Assembly: GCF_036311985.1 (NCBI RefSeq)
Contig: NZ_JAZDCJ010000001.1
Length of the DNA: 64,000 nucleotides
Source of the DNA: JAZDCJ01 sp036311985
GTDB taxonomy: Bacteria > Actinomycetota > Actinomycetes > Actinomycetales > Micrococcaceae
Direction: 5' to 3' (one strand)
Shown: in pieces, positions 48,024-57,505 of the stretch
Position numbering within the stretch: position 1 is the stretch's first letter
Layout: every line of letters begins with the position of its first letter
Translations under genes and position numbers: made by a program
Notes under the pieces: generated by a model
Seen by the model: the letters and a program-made list of their open reading frames with translations, nothing else
The model's database searches: none
Told to the model about the DNA's origin: nothing

Positions 48024-49331
48024 GTGCAACCAGGCACCGTCGAGGCGACCGCGCAACTGTCGCTGGACCCGGCCGAGGTCAGCCGCCTCCGCAACGACTT
48101 CCCGCTCTTGGAACGCGAGGTCAACGGCCACGGGCTCGTCTACCTCGACTCCGGTGCCACCTCGCAGAACCCCCATTGCGTCATGGACGCCGAGCAGCAC
48201 TTCTACGAGCGGTTCAACGCAGCCGTCCACCGCGGCGCGCACACCTTGGCCGTCGAGGCCACCGAGCTCTATGAGGACGCCCGTGCGGCCGTCGCTTCCT
48301 TCATCGGGGCACGGACCGACGAACTCGTCTGGACCTCCAACGCCACCGAGGCGCTGAACCTGCTGTGCTATGCCTTGTCCAACGCCTCGGTCGGCCGCGG
48401 AGGCGAGGCGGCCGGGCGCTTCCGGCTGGGACCGGGCGACGAGATCGTGGTGACCGAGCAGGAGCACCATGCCAACCTCATCCCCTGGCAGGAGCTGGCC
48501 TTCCGGACGGGCGCGAGCCTCGCCTACGTCCCAGTCGGCCCCGACGGCGCACTGCTCCTGGACCGCGCCGCCGACGTGATCGGCCCGCGCACCCGCATCG
48601 TGGCCTTCACCCACGTCTCCAACGTCCTCGGCACCGTCACGGATGTCGCCGCGTTCGTTGCGCTCGCGCGCGCCCACGGCGCGCTCACCGTCCTGGACGG
48701 ATGCCAGTCCGTCCCGCACCTACCCGTCGACGTCAAGGCGCTCGACGTGGACTTCATGGCGTTCTCCGGCCACAAGATGCTCGGGCCGACGGGCATCGGC
48801 GCCCTCTACGGCCGCTCCGAGCTGCTCAACGCCCTGCCGCCATTCCTCACGGGCGGCTCGATGATCACCACGGTGACGATGGAGCGCGCCGAGTTCCTGC
48901 CCGCGCCGAACCGCTTCGAGGCAGGCACCCAGCGGATCTCACAGGCGCTGGGCCTGGCCACCGCGGCGCGCTACCTCGAGGAGGTCGGCATGGACCGCAT
49001 CGCCGGTTGGGAGGCCCGGATCGGATCCCTCATGGCCGAGGGCCTCGCCGCCCTTCCGGGCGTCCGCCTGCTCGGTCCAGAGGGCGGCGAGCGGATCGGC
49101 ACGGCCGTCTTCGAGGTCGAGGGCGTGCACCCGCACGACGTCGGCCAGTACCTCGACAGCCGCGGCGTCGCCGTGCGCGTGGGACACCACTGTGCCCAGC
49201 CGCTGCACCGGGCGCTCGGAGTCGCCGCGACGACCCGGGCCAGCAGCTACCTCTACACGACCGAGGACGACGTCGCCGCGCTCGTCGACGCCGTCGCCGG
49301 GGTCCGTGGCTTCTTTGGGGCGGCCTCGTGA
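48024..49331 (+). CDS. sufS: SufS-type cysteine desulfurase
   Basis: A 435-residue PLP enzyme that removes sulfur from cysteine for Fe-S cluster assembly. The PLP lysine is Lys251 in SGHKMLGPTG; EHHANLIPWQ carries the ring-stacking histidine; the persulfide cysteine is in RVGHHCAQPLHRALG near residue 390. GTG 48024 is chosen because AAGGG lies 9 nt upstream; the frame stays open to 47814 but that stretch is low-quality. The gene overlaps sufU by 4 nt (GTGA), coupling donor and acceptor. The rest of the suf operon is not in the window. Confidence 0.95.
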   Translation: MQPGTVEATAQLSLDPAEVSRLRNDFPLLEREVNGHGLVYLDSGATSQNPHCVMDAEQHFYERFNAAVHRGAHTLAVEATELYEDARAAVASFIGARTDELVWTSNATEALNLLCYALSNASVGRGGEAAGRFRLGPGDEIVVTEQEHHANLIPWQELAFRTGASLAYVPVGPDGALLLDRAADVIGPRTRIVAFTHVSNVLGTVTDVAAFVALARAHGALTVLDGCQSVPHLPVDVKALDVDFMAFSGHKMLGPTGIGALYGRSELLNALPPFLTGGSMITTVTMERAEFLPAPNRFEAGTQRISQALGLATAARYLEEVGMDRIAGWEARIGSLMAEGLAALPGVRLLGPEGGERIGTAVFEVEGVHPHDVGQYLDSRGVAVRVGHHCAQPLHRALGVAATTRASSYLYTTEDDVAALVDAVAGVRGFFGAAS

Positions 49332-49780
49332 GCGGCCTCGAGCAGCTGTACCAGCAGATCATCCTCGACCACGCCAAGCGCCGCGTCGGCGACGGCCTGC
49401 TCGAGCCCGAGGCCGGCCACCCGTGGGGCGAGTCCCACCAGCACAACCCCGTCTGCGGCGACCAGATCCGCCTGCGCGTGGAGTTCGCCGGCGACGCGGT
49501 CGAGCGCGTGAGCTGGGAAGGCAGCGGTTGCTCGATCTCCATGGCGTCCGCTTCCGTCCTCGCCGAGGCCGCTCCCGGCCTTCCCGCGGGCGAGCTGGCG
49601 GAGCTCATCGAGGAGTTCCGGCTCGTCATGCGCTCGCGCGGCACAAGGGAGGCCGACGAAGAGGTGCTCGGAGACGCCGCGGCCTTCGCCGGCGTCTCGC
49701 GCTTCCCCGCGCGCGTCAAGTGCGCAATGCTCGCCTGGGTTGCCGCCGAGCAGTCCCTGCCGGCTGCCAGCCCCGCCTAG
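49328..49780 (+). CDS. sufU: SufU Fe-S assembly sulfur acceptor
   Basis: A 150-residue zinc-dependent sulfur-transfer protein that receives persulfide sulfur from SufS. The ligands Cys43 and Asp45 (NPVCGDQI), Cys68 (GSGCSIS) and Cys132 (VKCAMLAW) are all present, with the SufU-specific insertion between 84 and 110. GTG 49328 overlaps the sufS stop. Confidence 0.94.
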   Translation: MSGLEQLYQQIILDHAKRRVGDGLLEPEAGHPWGESHQHNPVCGDQIRLRVEFAGDAVERVSWEGSGCSISMASASVLAEAAPGLPAGELAELIEEFRLVMRSRGTREADEEVLGDAAAFAGVSRFPARVKCAMLAWVAAEQSLPAASPA

Positions 49781-49813
49781 CGCCCCCCGGGGCTTCTTCC
49801 TGTATCGGGGCGC
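49780..49813. terminator. weak hairpin between sufU and nhaA
   Basis: GCGCCCC (49780-49786) can pair with GGGGCGC (49807-49813) across a 20-nt loop between the convergent genes. Confidence 0.35.
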
Positions 49814-49821
49814 GGTGCGGG

Positions 49822-51183
49822 TCACTGGAAGACGTCGGGTATGCCGTCGTCGTCCGCGTCGAGGCGTTCCTTCTCCGCGAGCTCGCGGTAGCGCTTGTCC
49901 CTCGGGCGCAGCCAGGCGGCGCCGAGGAGGGCGGCGAGCAGCGAACCACAGAGGATCGCGACCTTGGCGTGCTCGTAGTGCGGCGAGTCCAGGCCGAAGC
50001 TGAGCTCGGAGACGAGCAGCGAGACCGTGAAGCCGATGCCGCCGAGGAGCGTGACGCCGAACAGATCGCTCCACCGCGTGTCCGGATCCAGGCTGGCATG
50101 CCGCGTCTTGGTCACGAGCCACGTGGCCCCCATGATGCCGATGGGCTTGCCGGCCACGAGCCCCACGACGATGCCCCAGACCACCGGATCGCCCAGGGCC
50201 GCGGAGATCCCGTCGGCGCCGCCGATCGCCACGCCGGCGGAGAAGAACGCGAACAAGGGCACGCATACGCCCGTGGAAAGCGGCCGGAAGCGGTGCTCGA
50301 AGACCTCGGCGAGCCCGGGTGGGGCGTCCGCGCCGTCGGGAACCGCTCCCGGGGCGTTGGCGCGGTCCCGGCGCAGCACGGGCACGCAGAAGCCGAGGAC
50401 GACGCCGGCGATCGTCGCGTGGATGCCGGACTCGTGCACGAGCGCCCAGGTGAGGATGCCGAGCGGCAGGAGGACGGCCCACGCCGCCCACGGGCGCGTG
50501 CCGAAGAAGCGCCGCTGCCGCTGCGCCAGGAAGGTGTAGAGCAGGACCGGAAGGACGGCGAGGCCCAGGTAGAGCGGCTTGAGCTCCGAGGTGTAGACGA
50601 ACGCGATGATCACGATCGCGATGAGGTCGTCGACGACGGCGAGCGTCAGCAGGAAGATCCGCAGGGCGGACGGGAGGTGGGAACCGATGACGGCCAGGAC
50701 CGCGACGGCGAACGCGATGTCCGTGGCGGTCGGGATGGCCCAGCCGCGCAGCGTCTCCCCGCCCGTGGAGAGGTTGAAGGCCACGAAGATCAACGCCGGG
50801 ACCAGCACGCCGCCGAAAGCCGCCGTCACGGGGACCACGGCGCGGCCGAAGTTGTTCAGGTCGCCGACGACGAACTCCTTCTTCAGCTCGAGGCCGACGA
50901 GGAAGAAGAAGACCGCCAGCAGGCCGTCGGAGGCCCAGTGCCCCAGACTCAGGTCGAGGTCCAGGAAGGGAGCCGGGACGGCGACGTGGAAGTCGCGGAG
51001 GGCGAAGTACGCCGGGGCGGCGGGGGAGTTCGCCCAGATGATCGCGGCCGCGGCCGCGACGATCAGGACGAGACCGCCGATGGTCTCCTTGCGCAGGATC
51101 TCGGTGATGCGCAGGAACTCCGGGTAGCTCGAGCGGCCGAGGACCGTTCGCGGAGACGGCGGGCGCGCCGGCGTGTCGTTCAT
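49822..51183 (-). CDS. nhaA: Na+/H+ antiporter NhaA
   Basis: A 453-residue antiporter with about 12 helices, exporting Na+ in exchange for protons. The ion-binding pair Asp185-Asp186 (LAVVDDLIAI) and the unwound-helix motif PTATDIAFA with Asp155 match the essential residues of E. coli NhaA. The HESGIHATIAGV segment is also conserved. A charged cytoplasmic tail of about 30 residues follows. Its 246-bp upstream gap contains an exact palindrome (51330-51346). Confidence 0.96.
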   Translation of the reverse strand: MNDTPARPPSPRTVLGRSSYPEFLRITEILRKETIGGLVLIVAAAAAIIWANSPAAPAYFALRDFHVAVPAPFLDLDLSLGHWASDGLLAVFFFLVGLELKKEFVVGDLNNFGRAVVPVTAAFGGVLVPALIFVAFNLSTGGETLRGWAIPTATDIAFAVAVLAVIGSHLPSALRIFLLTLAVVDDLIAIVIIAFVYTSELKPLYLGLAVLPVLLYTFLAQRQRRFFGTRPWAAWAVLLPLGILTWALVHESGIHATIAGVVLGFCVPVLRRDRANAPGAVPDGADAPPGLAEVFEHRFRPLSTGVCVPLFAFFSAGVAIGGADGISAALGDPVVWGIVVGLVAGKPIGIMGATWLVTKTRHASLDPDTRWSDLFGVTLLGGIGFTVSLLVSELSFGLDSPHYEHAKVAILCGSLLAALLGAAWLRPRDKRYRELAEKERLDADDDGIPDVFQ

Positions 51184-51329
51184 GTCCCTCCCAGGAATCG
51201 GCGCCGTGCGGCCCGAGCGGCGGGACCGCTGCGGGCCGCCGTCGGAGATCGGGCGGACGCCTGGGCGGACGCCGCCTCCGGGCCGGCGGTCGGCACCACT
51301 CTAGCCCGCGTCGCGGCGCCCGGCCGAGC

Positions 51330-51346
51330 CGATGACGTCGTCATCG
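51330..51346. repeat. palindrome CGATGACG-T-CGTCATCG upstream of nhaA
   Basis: A perfect 8-bp inverted repeat around a single base, about 147 bp before the nhaA start in the gap after the DUF2505 gene. Confidence 0.45.
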
Positions 51347-51429
51347 CCGCAGCGTTGTCCCTGCCGCGCGATCAGGGCACGGCGCCGCCCGCGGCGATCT
51401 CCCCGTGGACTTCGGCCGGGCCGGAACGA

Positions 51430-51930
51430 TTAGGAGCGGGCCTGCAGCCAGGCGGAGGCCTCGTTCGACTGCAGCTTGAGGGCCTTGCCCACGAACGGCT
51501 CCGCGGCCGAGGCGATCTTGTTCCCCAGGAACGGAATACCGGAGCTGACCGTCCCCTCGAGCTCGACGGTCGTGTGCCCATCCTGCGCGAGCAGCCGCTG
51601 GACGGCCTTGACCTCGACCGGGACGCCGGCAACGTCGACGCGGATGTCGACAGTGCGCGATCCATCGGCCCCCGGGGCGGACCACGACTCGTGCTGAGTG
51701 ACCTTCAGGGATGCGCCGACGAACTTCCGGATCGCGTCCGGTAGGCGGTCGGTCGGGATCGAACGCTCGATGACGGAGGTGAAGGCGCCCGTCGTCGGAC
51801 CGCTCACGTCCAGGCCGGTCAGGGTGCCGCCGGCACGGGAGCTGACGTGTTCCAGGAAGGCGCGGTCGGCGAACAGCGCCGTGAGTTCCTGGGCGGAGTG
51901 GTTCAGGGTGGTGCTGGCGGTCAAGGCCAC
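51430..51930 (-). CDS. DUF2505 family protein
   Basis: A 166-residue soluble protein of the START/SRPBCC-like DUF2505 family: alternating strands with a long C-terminal helix ending in EPFVGKALKLQSNEASAWLQ. Function is unknown; the fold suggests binding of a hydrophobic ligand. GTG 51930 is chosen for its AGGAG ribosome binding site; the longer open frame to 52149 is antisense to the mfd leader. It is divergent from mfd, a conserved actinobacterial neighbour. Confidence 0.85.
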   Translation of the reverse strand: MALTASTTLNHSAQELTALFADRAFLEHVSSRAGGTLTGLDVSGPTTGAFTSVIERSIPTDRLPDAIRKFVGASLKVTQHESWSAPGADGSRTVDIRVDVAGVPVEVKAVQRLLAQDGHTTVELEGTVSSGIPFLGNKIASAAEPFVGKALKLQSNEASAWLQARS

Positions 51931-52031
51931 GGGTGCTCCTCGGGGACGATGAGATGGAGGCTGGCCCCTGACGGGGTGCGTCTCCATCGTATGCCGGGAA
52001 CGCCGTCGGTGCGGCGCGGGCAGCGCCGCGG

Positions 52032-52037
52032 TAGGCT
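52032..52037 (+). promoter_or_regulatory. -10 box for mfd
   Basis: TAGGCT in GGTAGGCTGG, the same decamer found before rsmI and DUF3499, here with a leader of about 105 nt. Confidence 0.5.
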
Positions 52038-52147
52038 GGGCCTGCAACCCGGCGTCCGCGTGGATCCCGGGTGTTTGTGCTGTCCGCCGCCCCCGAGCGC
52101 GGGCAGTGCGCACCGAGTTCCGCCCGCACCCGAGACGTAAGGACCCC

Positions 52148-55100
52148 ATGGGACTGACCGGCCTCCGCTCCGCCCTCTCCGCCGATCCGAGCTACGCCCG
52201 ACTCAGGGGCTCGGCGGCGCGCCCGTTCGGCGACCGCAGCGAGGCGCTCGAGGTCGCGGCGCCCGCCGGGCTGCGCGCTCCGCTCGTCGCCGAGGCCGTC
52301 GACGGGTTGACGGCGGGAGGAGGCCCGGGCGTCGTCCTGGCCGTGACCGCCACCGGACGCGAGGCCGAGGACCTCGCCGCGTCTCTGCGCGCCTACCTGC
52401 CGACCGACGCCGTCGCGGAGTTCCCCAGCTGGGAGACCCTGCCGCACGAGCGGCTCTCGCCGCGCTCGGACACCGTGGGCCGGCGCCTGACCGTCTTGCG
52501 CCGCCTAGCGCAGGACGACGCGACCCTCCGGGTCGTCGTGGCGCCCATCCGGGCCGTCGTCCAGCCGCTCGTCGAAGGGCTCGGGGCGCTGGAGCCCGTG
52601 GGCCTGGCCGTGGGGGAGGACCGCCCGTTCGGCGATGTCGTCCGGGCGCTGGCCGACGCCGCCTACGCCCGCGTGGACATGGTCACCCACCGCGGGGAGT
52701 TCGCCGTCCGCGGCGGCATCCTCGACGTCTTCCCGCCCACCGAGGACCATCCCGTGCGGATCGAGTTCTTCGGCGACGAGGTGGAGCAGTTGCGCTACTT
52801 CTCCGTCGCCGACCAGCGTTCCCTGACCGGCGAGGGATCCTCTCTCGAGGCGCTCTACGCCCCGCCGTGCCGCGAGCTGCTCATCACTCCGGCGGTGATG
52901 TCCCGTGCGGCCCGGCTCAAGGAATCGATGCCCGCCGCGGCCGACCTGCTCGAGAAGATCGCCGGGGGGATCGCGGTCGAGGGCATGGAGTCGCTTGCGC
53001 CCCTCCTCGTGGACCGGATGGTCCCGTTCACCTCCCAGCTGCCGTCCGGCTCCATCGCCCTCGTCATGGAGCCCGAGCGGGTCAGGGCACGCGCCCACGA
53101 CCTGGCAGCCACGAACGAGGAGTTCCTCGCCGCGGCCTGGTCCACGGCCTCCGACGGCGGGGCCGCCCCCGTCGACCTCCTGCAGGCCGGCGAGGCGGCC
53201 GCCCTCGATGCGGGCAGCTTCGCCTCCCTCGCCGACACCCGGGCGGACGCGATCGCGCGGGGCGTCAGCTGGTGGTCCCTGACCTCCCTCGCGCGGGACG
53301 AGGAGCTGCTGCCCGACGCCGATTCCCTCACCGTCGCGGCCCGCGAGCCCCGCGGCTACCAGGGTGACGTCGCCGAGATGATGGAGTTCATCGGCTCCCG
53401 CGTGCGCGACGACTGGCGCGTCGTCGTCGTCACCGACGGCCCGGGCCCCGCCCAGCGTCTCGCCGAGCTCTTCCACGACGCCGGGATCCCGTGCCACCGC
53501 GTGGAGTCGCTCGACGCCGAGCCGCAGGAAGGGCTGATCGAGATCACGACCGCCGTCGCGGGGCGTGGATTCGTGTTCGACGGGCTCAAGCTCGGGCTGC
53601 TGACGGAAGCCGACCTGTTGGGCCGATCGAGCGCCTACGCCGCCAAGTCCGGCCGCCGGCTCGCCGCGAAACGGCGCAACGCCGTCGATCCGCTGCAGCT
53701 CGCCGAGGGCGACTACGTGGTCCATGAACAGCACGGGATCGCCCGCTTCGTCGAGCTCATGCAGCGCAGGGTCGGTGCCGGGGCCGACGCGCCGATGCGG
53801 GAGTACATGGTGCTCGAGTACGCCCCGGCCAAGCGAGGCGCGCCGGGAGACCGGCTCTTCGTCCCGACGGACCAGTTGGACCAGGTCACCCGCTACGTCG
53901 GCGGCGAGACCCCCGCGCTGTCCAAGATGGGCGGGGCCGATTGGTCCAACACCAAGTCCAAGGCGCGCCGCGCGGTCAAGGAGATCGCCGGCGAACTGAT
54001 CCGCCTCTACTCGGCGCGCATGGCCTCCCGTGGCCACGCCTTCGCCCGGGACACGCCGTGGCAGAACGAGCTCGAGGAGGCCTTCCCGTTCACCGAGACC
54101 CCCGATCAGCTCACGACCATCAACGAGGTCAAGGCGGACATGGAGCGCGAGGTGCCCATGGACCGGCTCGTCTCGGGCGACGTCGGCTTCGGCAAGACGG
54201 AGATCGCCGTGCGTGCCGCCTTCAAGGCAGTGCAGGACGGGAAGCAGGTCGCCGTGCTCGTACCCACCACGCTCCTGGCGCGGCAGCACCACGAGACGTT
54301 CTCCGAGCGCTTCTCCGGGTTCCCGGTCCGCGTGAAGTCCCTGTCCCGCTTCCAGACGGCCAAGGAGGCGAAGGAGGTCATCGAGGGGCTCAAGAACGGC
54401 TCGGTCGACGTCGTCGTCGGAACGCACCGGTTGCTCTCGGCCGAGGTGGGCTTCAAGGACCTGGGGCTCGTGGTCGTCGACGAAGAGCAGCGCTTCGGCG
54501 TCGAGCACAAGGAGGCGCTCAAGAAGATGCGCACCAACGTCGACGTCCTCGCGATGTCCGCCACCCCGATTCCGCGCACCCTCGAGATGAGCCTGACCGG
54601 AATCCGCGAGACCTCCACCCTGGCGACGCCGCCCGAAGAGCGCCACCCCGTCCTGACCTACGTCGGCGCCTACACCGACAAGCAGGTCACGGCCGCCGTC
54701 CGACGCGAGCTCATGCGCGAGGGCCAGGTGTTCTTCGTCCACAACCGCGTCTCCTCGATCGACTCGGTCGCCGCCAAGCTGCGCGAGCTCGTGCCGGAGG
54801 CCCGCGTCGAGGTCGCGCACGGCAAGATGAGCGAGGCCCGGCTGGAGCAGATCATCGTGGACTTCTGGGAACGCAAGTTCGATGTCCTCGTCTCCACGAC
54901 GATCATCGAGACCGGCCTGGACATCTCCAACGCGAACACGCTCATCGTCGACCGGGCCGACGCCTACGGGCTGTCCCAGCTGCACCAGTTGCGCGGCCGT
55001 GTGGGCCGCGGTCGCGAGCGGGCCTACGCCTACTTCCTGTGGAACGCGGAGAAGCCCCTCGGCGAGGTGGCGCTCGAGCGGCTCAAGGCCGTCGCCGCGC

Positions 55101-55756
55101 ACAACGAGCTCGGATCCGGATTCCAGCTGGCCATGAAGGACCTCGAGATCCGCGGCGCCGGCAACCTCCTCGGCGGCGAGCAGTCGGGCCACATCGCGGG
55201 CGTCGGATTCGACCTCTACATCCGGCTCGTCGGGGAGGCGGTCGCCGATTTCAAGGGGGAGGCCGAGGACAAGGTCGCCGACATGAAGATCGAGCTGCCC
55301 GTCAACGCGCACTTGCCGCACGACTACGTGCCGGGGGAGCGCCTGCGGCTCGAGGCCTACCGGAAGCTGGCGGCCGCCGCCGACCACGAGGGCATCGACG
55401 AGGTGATCGAGGAGCTCGTGGACCGCTACGGCGAGCTGCCCCCGCCCGTGGCGAACCTCGTCTCCGTGGCCCGGTTCCGCGTCCGGGCCCGGGCCGCCGG
55501 CCTCACGGACGTCGCACTGCAGGGGAACTTCATCAAGTTCGCCCCCGCCGCGAAGCTGCCCGAGTCGCGGCAGCTCCGGCTCGCGCGCATGTACAAGGGG
55601 GCCCAGTTCAAGCCGGCCCTCAATGCCGTGCTGATCCCCAAGCCCAAGACCTCGCCCGTCGGCGGCCGGGACCTCGCGGACGCCGCCGTGCTCGAATGGG
55701 CCGAAGGCGTCGTCGGCGCCATCTTCGAAGAGGCCCCGGCGGCCGCGGCGCGGTAG
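52148..55756 (+). CDS. mfd: transcription-repair coupling factor
   Basis: A 1202-residue Mfd that removes stalled RNA polymerase and recruits UvrA. In order: UvrB-like region (about 25-350), the RNAP-interaction domain near 520-590 with DYVVHEQHGIARF, the RecG-like translocase with Walker A GDVGFGKT (about 677-684) and DEEQ box (about 778-781), FVHNRV and GRVGRGRERAYAYF motifs, and the C-terminal TRCF domain (about 1060-1160). Length is normal. ATG 52148 has AAGGA upstream; the open frame back to 52106 is unsupported. A strong hairpin follows. Confidence 0.97.
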   Translation: MGLTGLRSALSADPSYARLRGSAARPFGDRSEALEVAAPAGLRAPLVAEAVDGLTAGGGPGVVLAVTATGREAEDLAASLRAYLPTDAVAEFPSWETLPHERLSPRSDTVGRRLTVLRRLAQDDATLRVVVAPIRAVVQPLVEGLGALEPVGLAVGEDRPFGDVVRALADAAYARVDMVTHRGEFAVRGGILDVFPPTEDHPVRIEFFGDEVEQLRYFSVADQRSLTGEGSSLEALYAPPCRELLITPAVMSRAARLKESMPAAADLLEKIAGGIAVEGMESLAPLLVDRMVPFTSQLPSGSIALVMEPERVRARAHDLAATNEEFLAAAWSTASDGGAAPVDLLQAGEAAALDAGSFASLADTRADAIARGVSWWSLTSLARDEELLPDADSLTVAAREPRGYQGDVAEMMEFIGSRVRDDWRVVVVTDGPGPAQRLAELFHDAGIPCHRVESLDAEPQEGLIEITTAVAGRGFVFDGLKLGLLTEADLLGRSSAYAAKSGRRLAAKRRNAVDPLQLAEGDYVVHEQHGIARFVELMQRRVGAGADAPMREYMVLEYAPAKRGAPGDRLFVPTDQLDQVTRYVGGETPALSKMGGADWSNTKSKARRAVKEIAGELIRLYSARMASRGHAFARDTPWQNELEEAFPFTETPDQLTTINEVKADMEREVPMDRLVSGDVGFGKTEIAVRAAFKAVQDGKQVAVLVPTTLLARQHHETFSERFSGFPVRVKSLSRFQTAKEAKEVIEGLKNGSVDVVVGTHRLLSAEVGFKDLGLVVVDEEQRFGVEHKEALKKMRTNVDVLAMSATPIPRTLEMSLTGIRETSTLATPPEERHPVLTYVGAYTDKQVTAAVRRELMREGQVFFVHNRVSSIDSVAAKLRELVPEARVEVAHGKMSEARLEQIIVDFWERKFDVLVSTTIIETGLDISNANTLIVDRADAYGLSQLHQLRGRVGRGRERAYAYFLWNAEKPLGEVALERLKAVAAHNELGSGFQLAMKDLEIRGAGNLLGGEQSGHIAGVGFDLYIRLVGEAVADFKGEAEDKVADMKIELPVNAHLPHDYVPGERLRLEAYRKLAAAADHEGIDEVIEELVDRYGELPPPVANLVSVARFRVRARAAGLTDVALQGNFIKFAPAAKLPESRQLRLARMYKGAQFKPALNAVLIPKPKTSPVGGRDLADAAVLEWAEGVVGAIFEEAPAAAAR

Positions 55757-55814
55757 GCCGGACCGGCCCTGGCTGCGGCGGACCGCAACGGGCCGCTTCA
55801 TTCCCGAACGGACT

Positions 55815-55867
55815 GCGACACGTCGACGGACCGCCGTCCAAGGGACGACGATCCGTCGACGTGTCGC
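55815..55867. terminator. hairpin terminator between mfd and YtxH gene
   Basis: A perfect 16-bp stem (55815-55830 with 55852-55867) encloses a smaller CGTCC/GGACG hairpin. The genes are convergent. Confidence 0.75.
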
Positions 55868-55927
55868 GGTTTCGGCTGGTGGGGCGGATCCCAGGGCGGA
55901 CCGGCCGGTCGATCCGCCCGTTGCCTG

Positions 55928-56296
55928 CTAGTGGCCGGTCGCCGGGCCGGACGGGGTGGCCCCGCCCTCGGCGGCCCAGTCGCTGCCCACGGAATCGTCG
56001 CGGGCCGGATCCGAGACGTGGTCCGGCGCGTGCTCCGGAGCAGCCGAGCCGGTGGCCTGCGCGGCCGTTTCCTTGACCTTGGAAGCCACGGTGCTCGCGG
56101 CCGCCCCGACCGCGGCCCCGACCTCCGGCGCCTTCTCCTTGATGACCGAACCCACTTCGCCGATCTTCTCCTGGGTCCGTGGGTCCTCCCACAGCTCCAG
56201 GGCCTTGGCCTTCATCTTCTCGTAGGACTCACGGCCCGACCGCGTCCCCAGGATGTATCCCGCCGCGGCTCCGGCGAGGAACGTCAGAATGCGCAT
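55928..56296 (-). CDS. YtxH domain protein
   Basis: A 122-residue protein whose N-terminus MRILTFLAGAAAGYILGTRSGRESYEKM is the YtxH glycine-rich membrane-inserting segment (given in part as residues 1-20: a hydrophobic helix with GAAAGYILG). An amphipathic helical region and an acidic tail follow. YtxH proteins are stress-associated and of unknown function. ATG 56296 has a perfect AAGGAGG ribosome binding site. Confidence 0.85.
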   Translation of the reverse strand: MRILTFLAGAAAGYILGTRSGRESYEKMKAKALELWEDPRTQEKIGEVGSVIKEKAPEVGAAVGAAASTVASKVKETAAQATGSAAPEHAPDHVSDPARDDSVGSDWAAEGGATPSGPATGH

Positions 56297-56398
56297 GCTG
56301 TCCTCCTTGGTCTTGAAGCGGGCACCGGAATGTGCCCCGGCCACTACAGTAACCACACCCCCGTGCCGGCCGCCACGTGGGGCATTCGCCGGGGATGC

Positions 56399-56431
56399 AG
56401 ACAGGGAGCCCCCGACGGGGGCTCCCTGTCT
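56399..56431. terminator. hairpin between YtxH and small membrane protein genes
   Basis: A perfect 15-bp stem (56399-56413 with 56417-56431) and GAC loop. It would end the upstream minus-strand gene. Confidence 0.75.
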
Positions 56432-56466
56432 TGCGATCCGATGGCCGGTGGAGTCCGGCGGCGCGG

Positions 56467-56727
56467 CTAGTGGTGCTCGACGGCCTTCTGCGCCTCGGCC
56501 GCGCGGTGGTGGCTGTCCGAGCGGCCCAGGACGTGCTGCGGCACGGCGAACGCGAGGCCGGCGAGGCCGAGGCAGACCAGGCCCGGCCACCATGCGGTCT
56601 CCAGCGTCCAGAAGGAGAGGACGAACAACGCGCCGATGAAGACGAGGAACATCGCGAGGAAGGCGATGAAGTTCCCGACGAAGTTGCCCTGGCCCGAATA
56701 GGCCTTGTTCTTGCCGTCTGAATACAC
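56467..56727 (-). CDS. small two-helix membrane protein, hypothetical
   Basis: An 86-residue protein with a short hydrophilic N-terminus, two membrane helices at about 20-42 and 48-66, and a His-rich cytoplasmic tail (DSHHRAAEAQKAVEHH). Family not recognised with certainty. GTG 56727 is preferred over ATG 56751 because AGGAG lies 7-8 nt upstream of the GTG. Both flanking gaps are short and end in terminators. Confidence 0.7.
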   Translation of the reverse strand: MYSDGKNKAYSGQGNFVGNFIAFLAMFLVFIGALFVLSFWTLETAWWPGLVCLGLAGLAFAVPQHVLGRSDSHHRAAEAQKAVEHH

Positions 56728-56792
56728 AGCGAATCTCCTTGGTTCATGCATTGCCGGACGGCAACGGGTGGCCGGGCCGGCGAAGCTGTGGC

Positions 56793-57467
56793 TCAGTAGC
56801 CTTCCGCGCCCTGTTCTCCCTCAACAATAGCAACTCCGGAGCTGGCTCCCAGCCGTGTGGCGCCCGCGTCGATCATGGCCCGCGCGTCCGCGAGCGAGCG
56901 GACTCCGCCCGAGGCCTTGACGCCGAGGACGGGGCCCACGGTGGCCCGCATCAGGGCCACGTCCTCCACGGTCGCGCCGCCACCGGCGAAGCCCGTCGAG
57001 GTCTTGACGAAGTCCGCCCCGGCCTCCACGGATGCCTCGCAGGCCAGGACCTTCTGGGCGTCGTCCAGGAGGGAGGTCTCGATGATGACCTTCAGGATCG
57101 CGCCGCCCGCGTGGGCCGCCTCGGCCACTTCGCGGATGTCCGCGACGAGGGCCTCCCGGTCGCCGCGGCGGGCCGCCGCGATGTCGATGACCATGTCGAT
57201 CTCCGCGGCGCCGTCGGCGACGGCCCGCGTGGTCTCGAAGGCCTTGGCCGCACTCGTGGTCGCGCCGAACGGGAAGCCGACGACGGAGCAGGTCAGCACG
57301 CCCGTCCCCTCGAGGGCGCCGGCGACGGTCGAGACCCACAACGGGTTCACGCAGACGGACTTGAAGCGGTAGCGGGCCGCCTCCTCGGCGATCCGCAGGA
57401 CGTCATCGCGCGAGGCGTCCGGCTTGAGCAGGGTGTGGTCGATGTAGCTCGCGATGTCGGTGGTCAT
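56793..57467 (-). CDS. deoC: deoxyribose-phosphate aldolase
   Basis: A 224-residue class I aldolase cleaving 2-deoxyribose-5-phosphate to glyceraldehyde-3-phosphate and acetaldehyde. The Schiff-base lysine is Lys155 in ADFVKTSTGF, with the assisting Lys184 in GVKASGGVR and Asp92 in EIDMVIDI. ATG 57467 has AGGAGG. It is downstream of the phosphohexomutase and PNP genes on the same strand, forming a nucleoside-salvage group. Confidence 0.96.
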   Translation of the reverse strand: MTTDIASYIDHTLLKPDASRDDVLRIAEEAARYRFKSVCVNPLWVSTVAGALEGTGVLTCSVVGFPFGATTSAAKAFETTRAVADGAAEIDMVIDIAAARRGDREALVADIREVAEAAHAGGAILKVIIETSLLDDAQKVLACEASVEAGADFVKTSTGFAGGGATVEDVALMRATVGPVLGVKASGGVRSLADARAMIDAGATRLGASSGVAIVEGEQGAEGY

Positions 57468-57505
57468 GGGTCCTCCTGGAAACGGGTGTGGTGGGGTCGT
57501 GCGCG

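Noticed and set aside
52505..55801. Antisense frame of about 1098 codons across mfd
   Set aside because: Mirror of the mfd codon bias, with no domain-like sequence or start signal.
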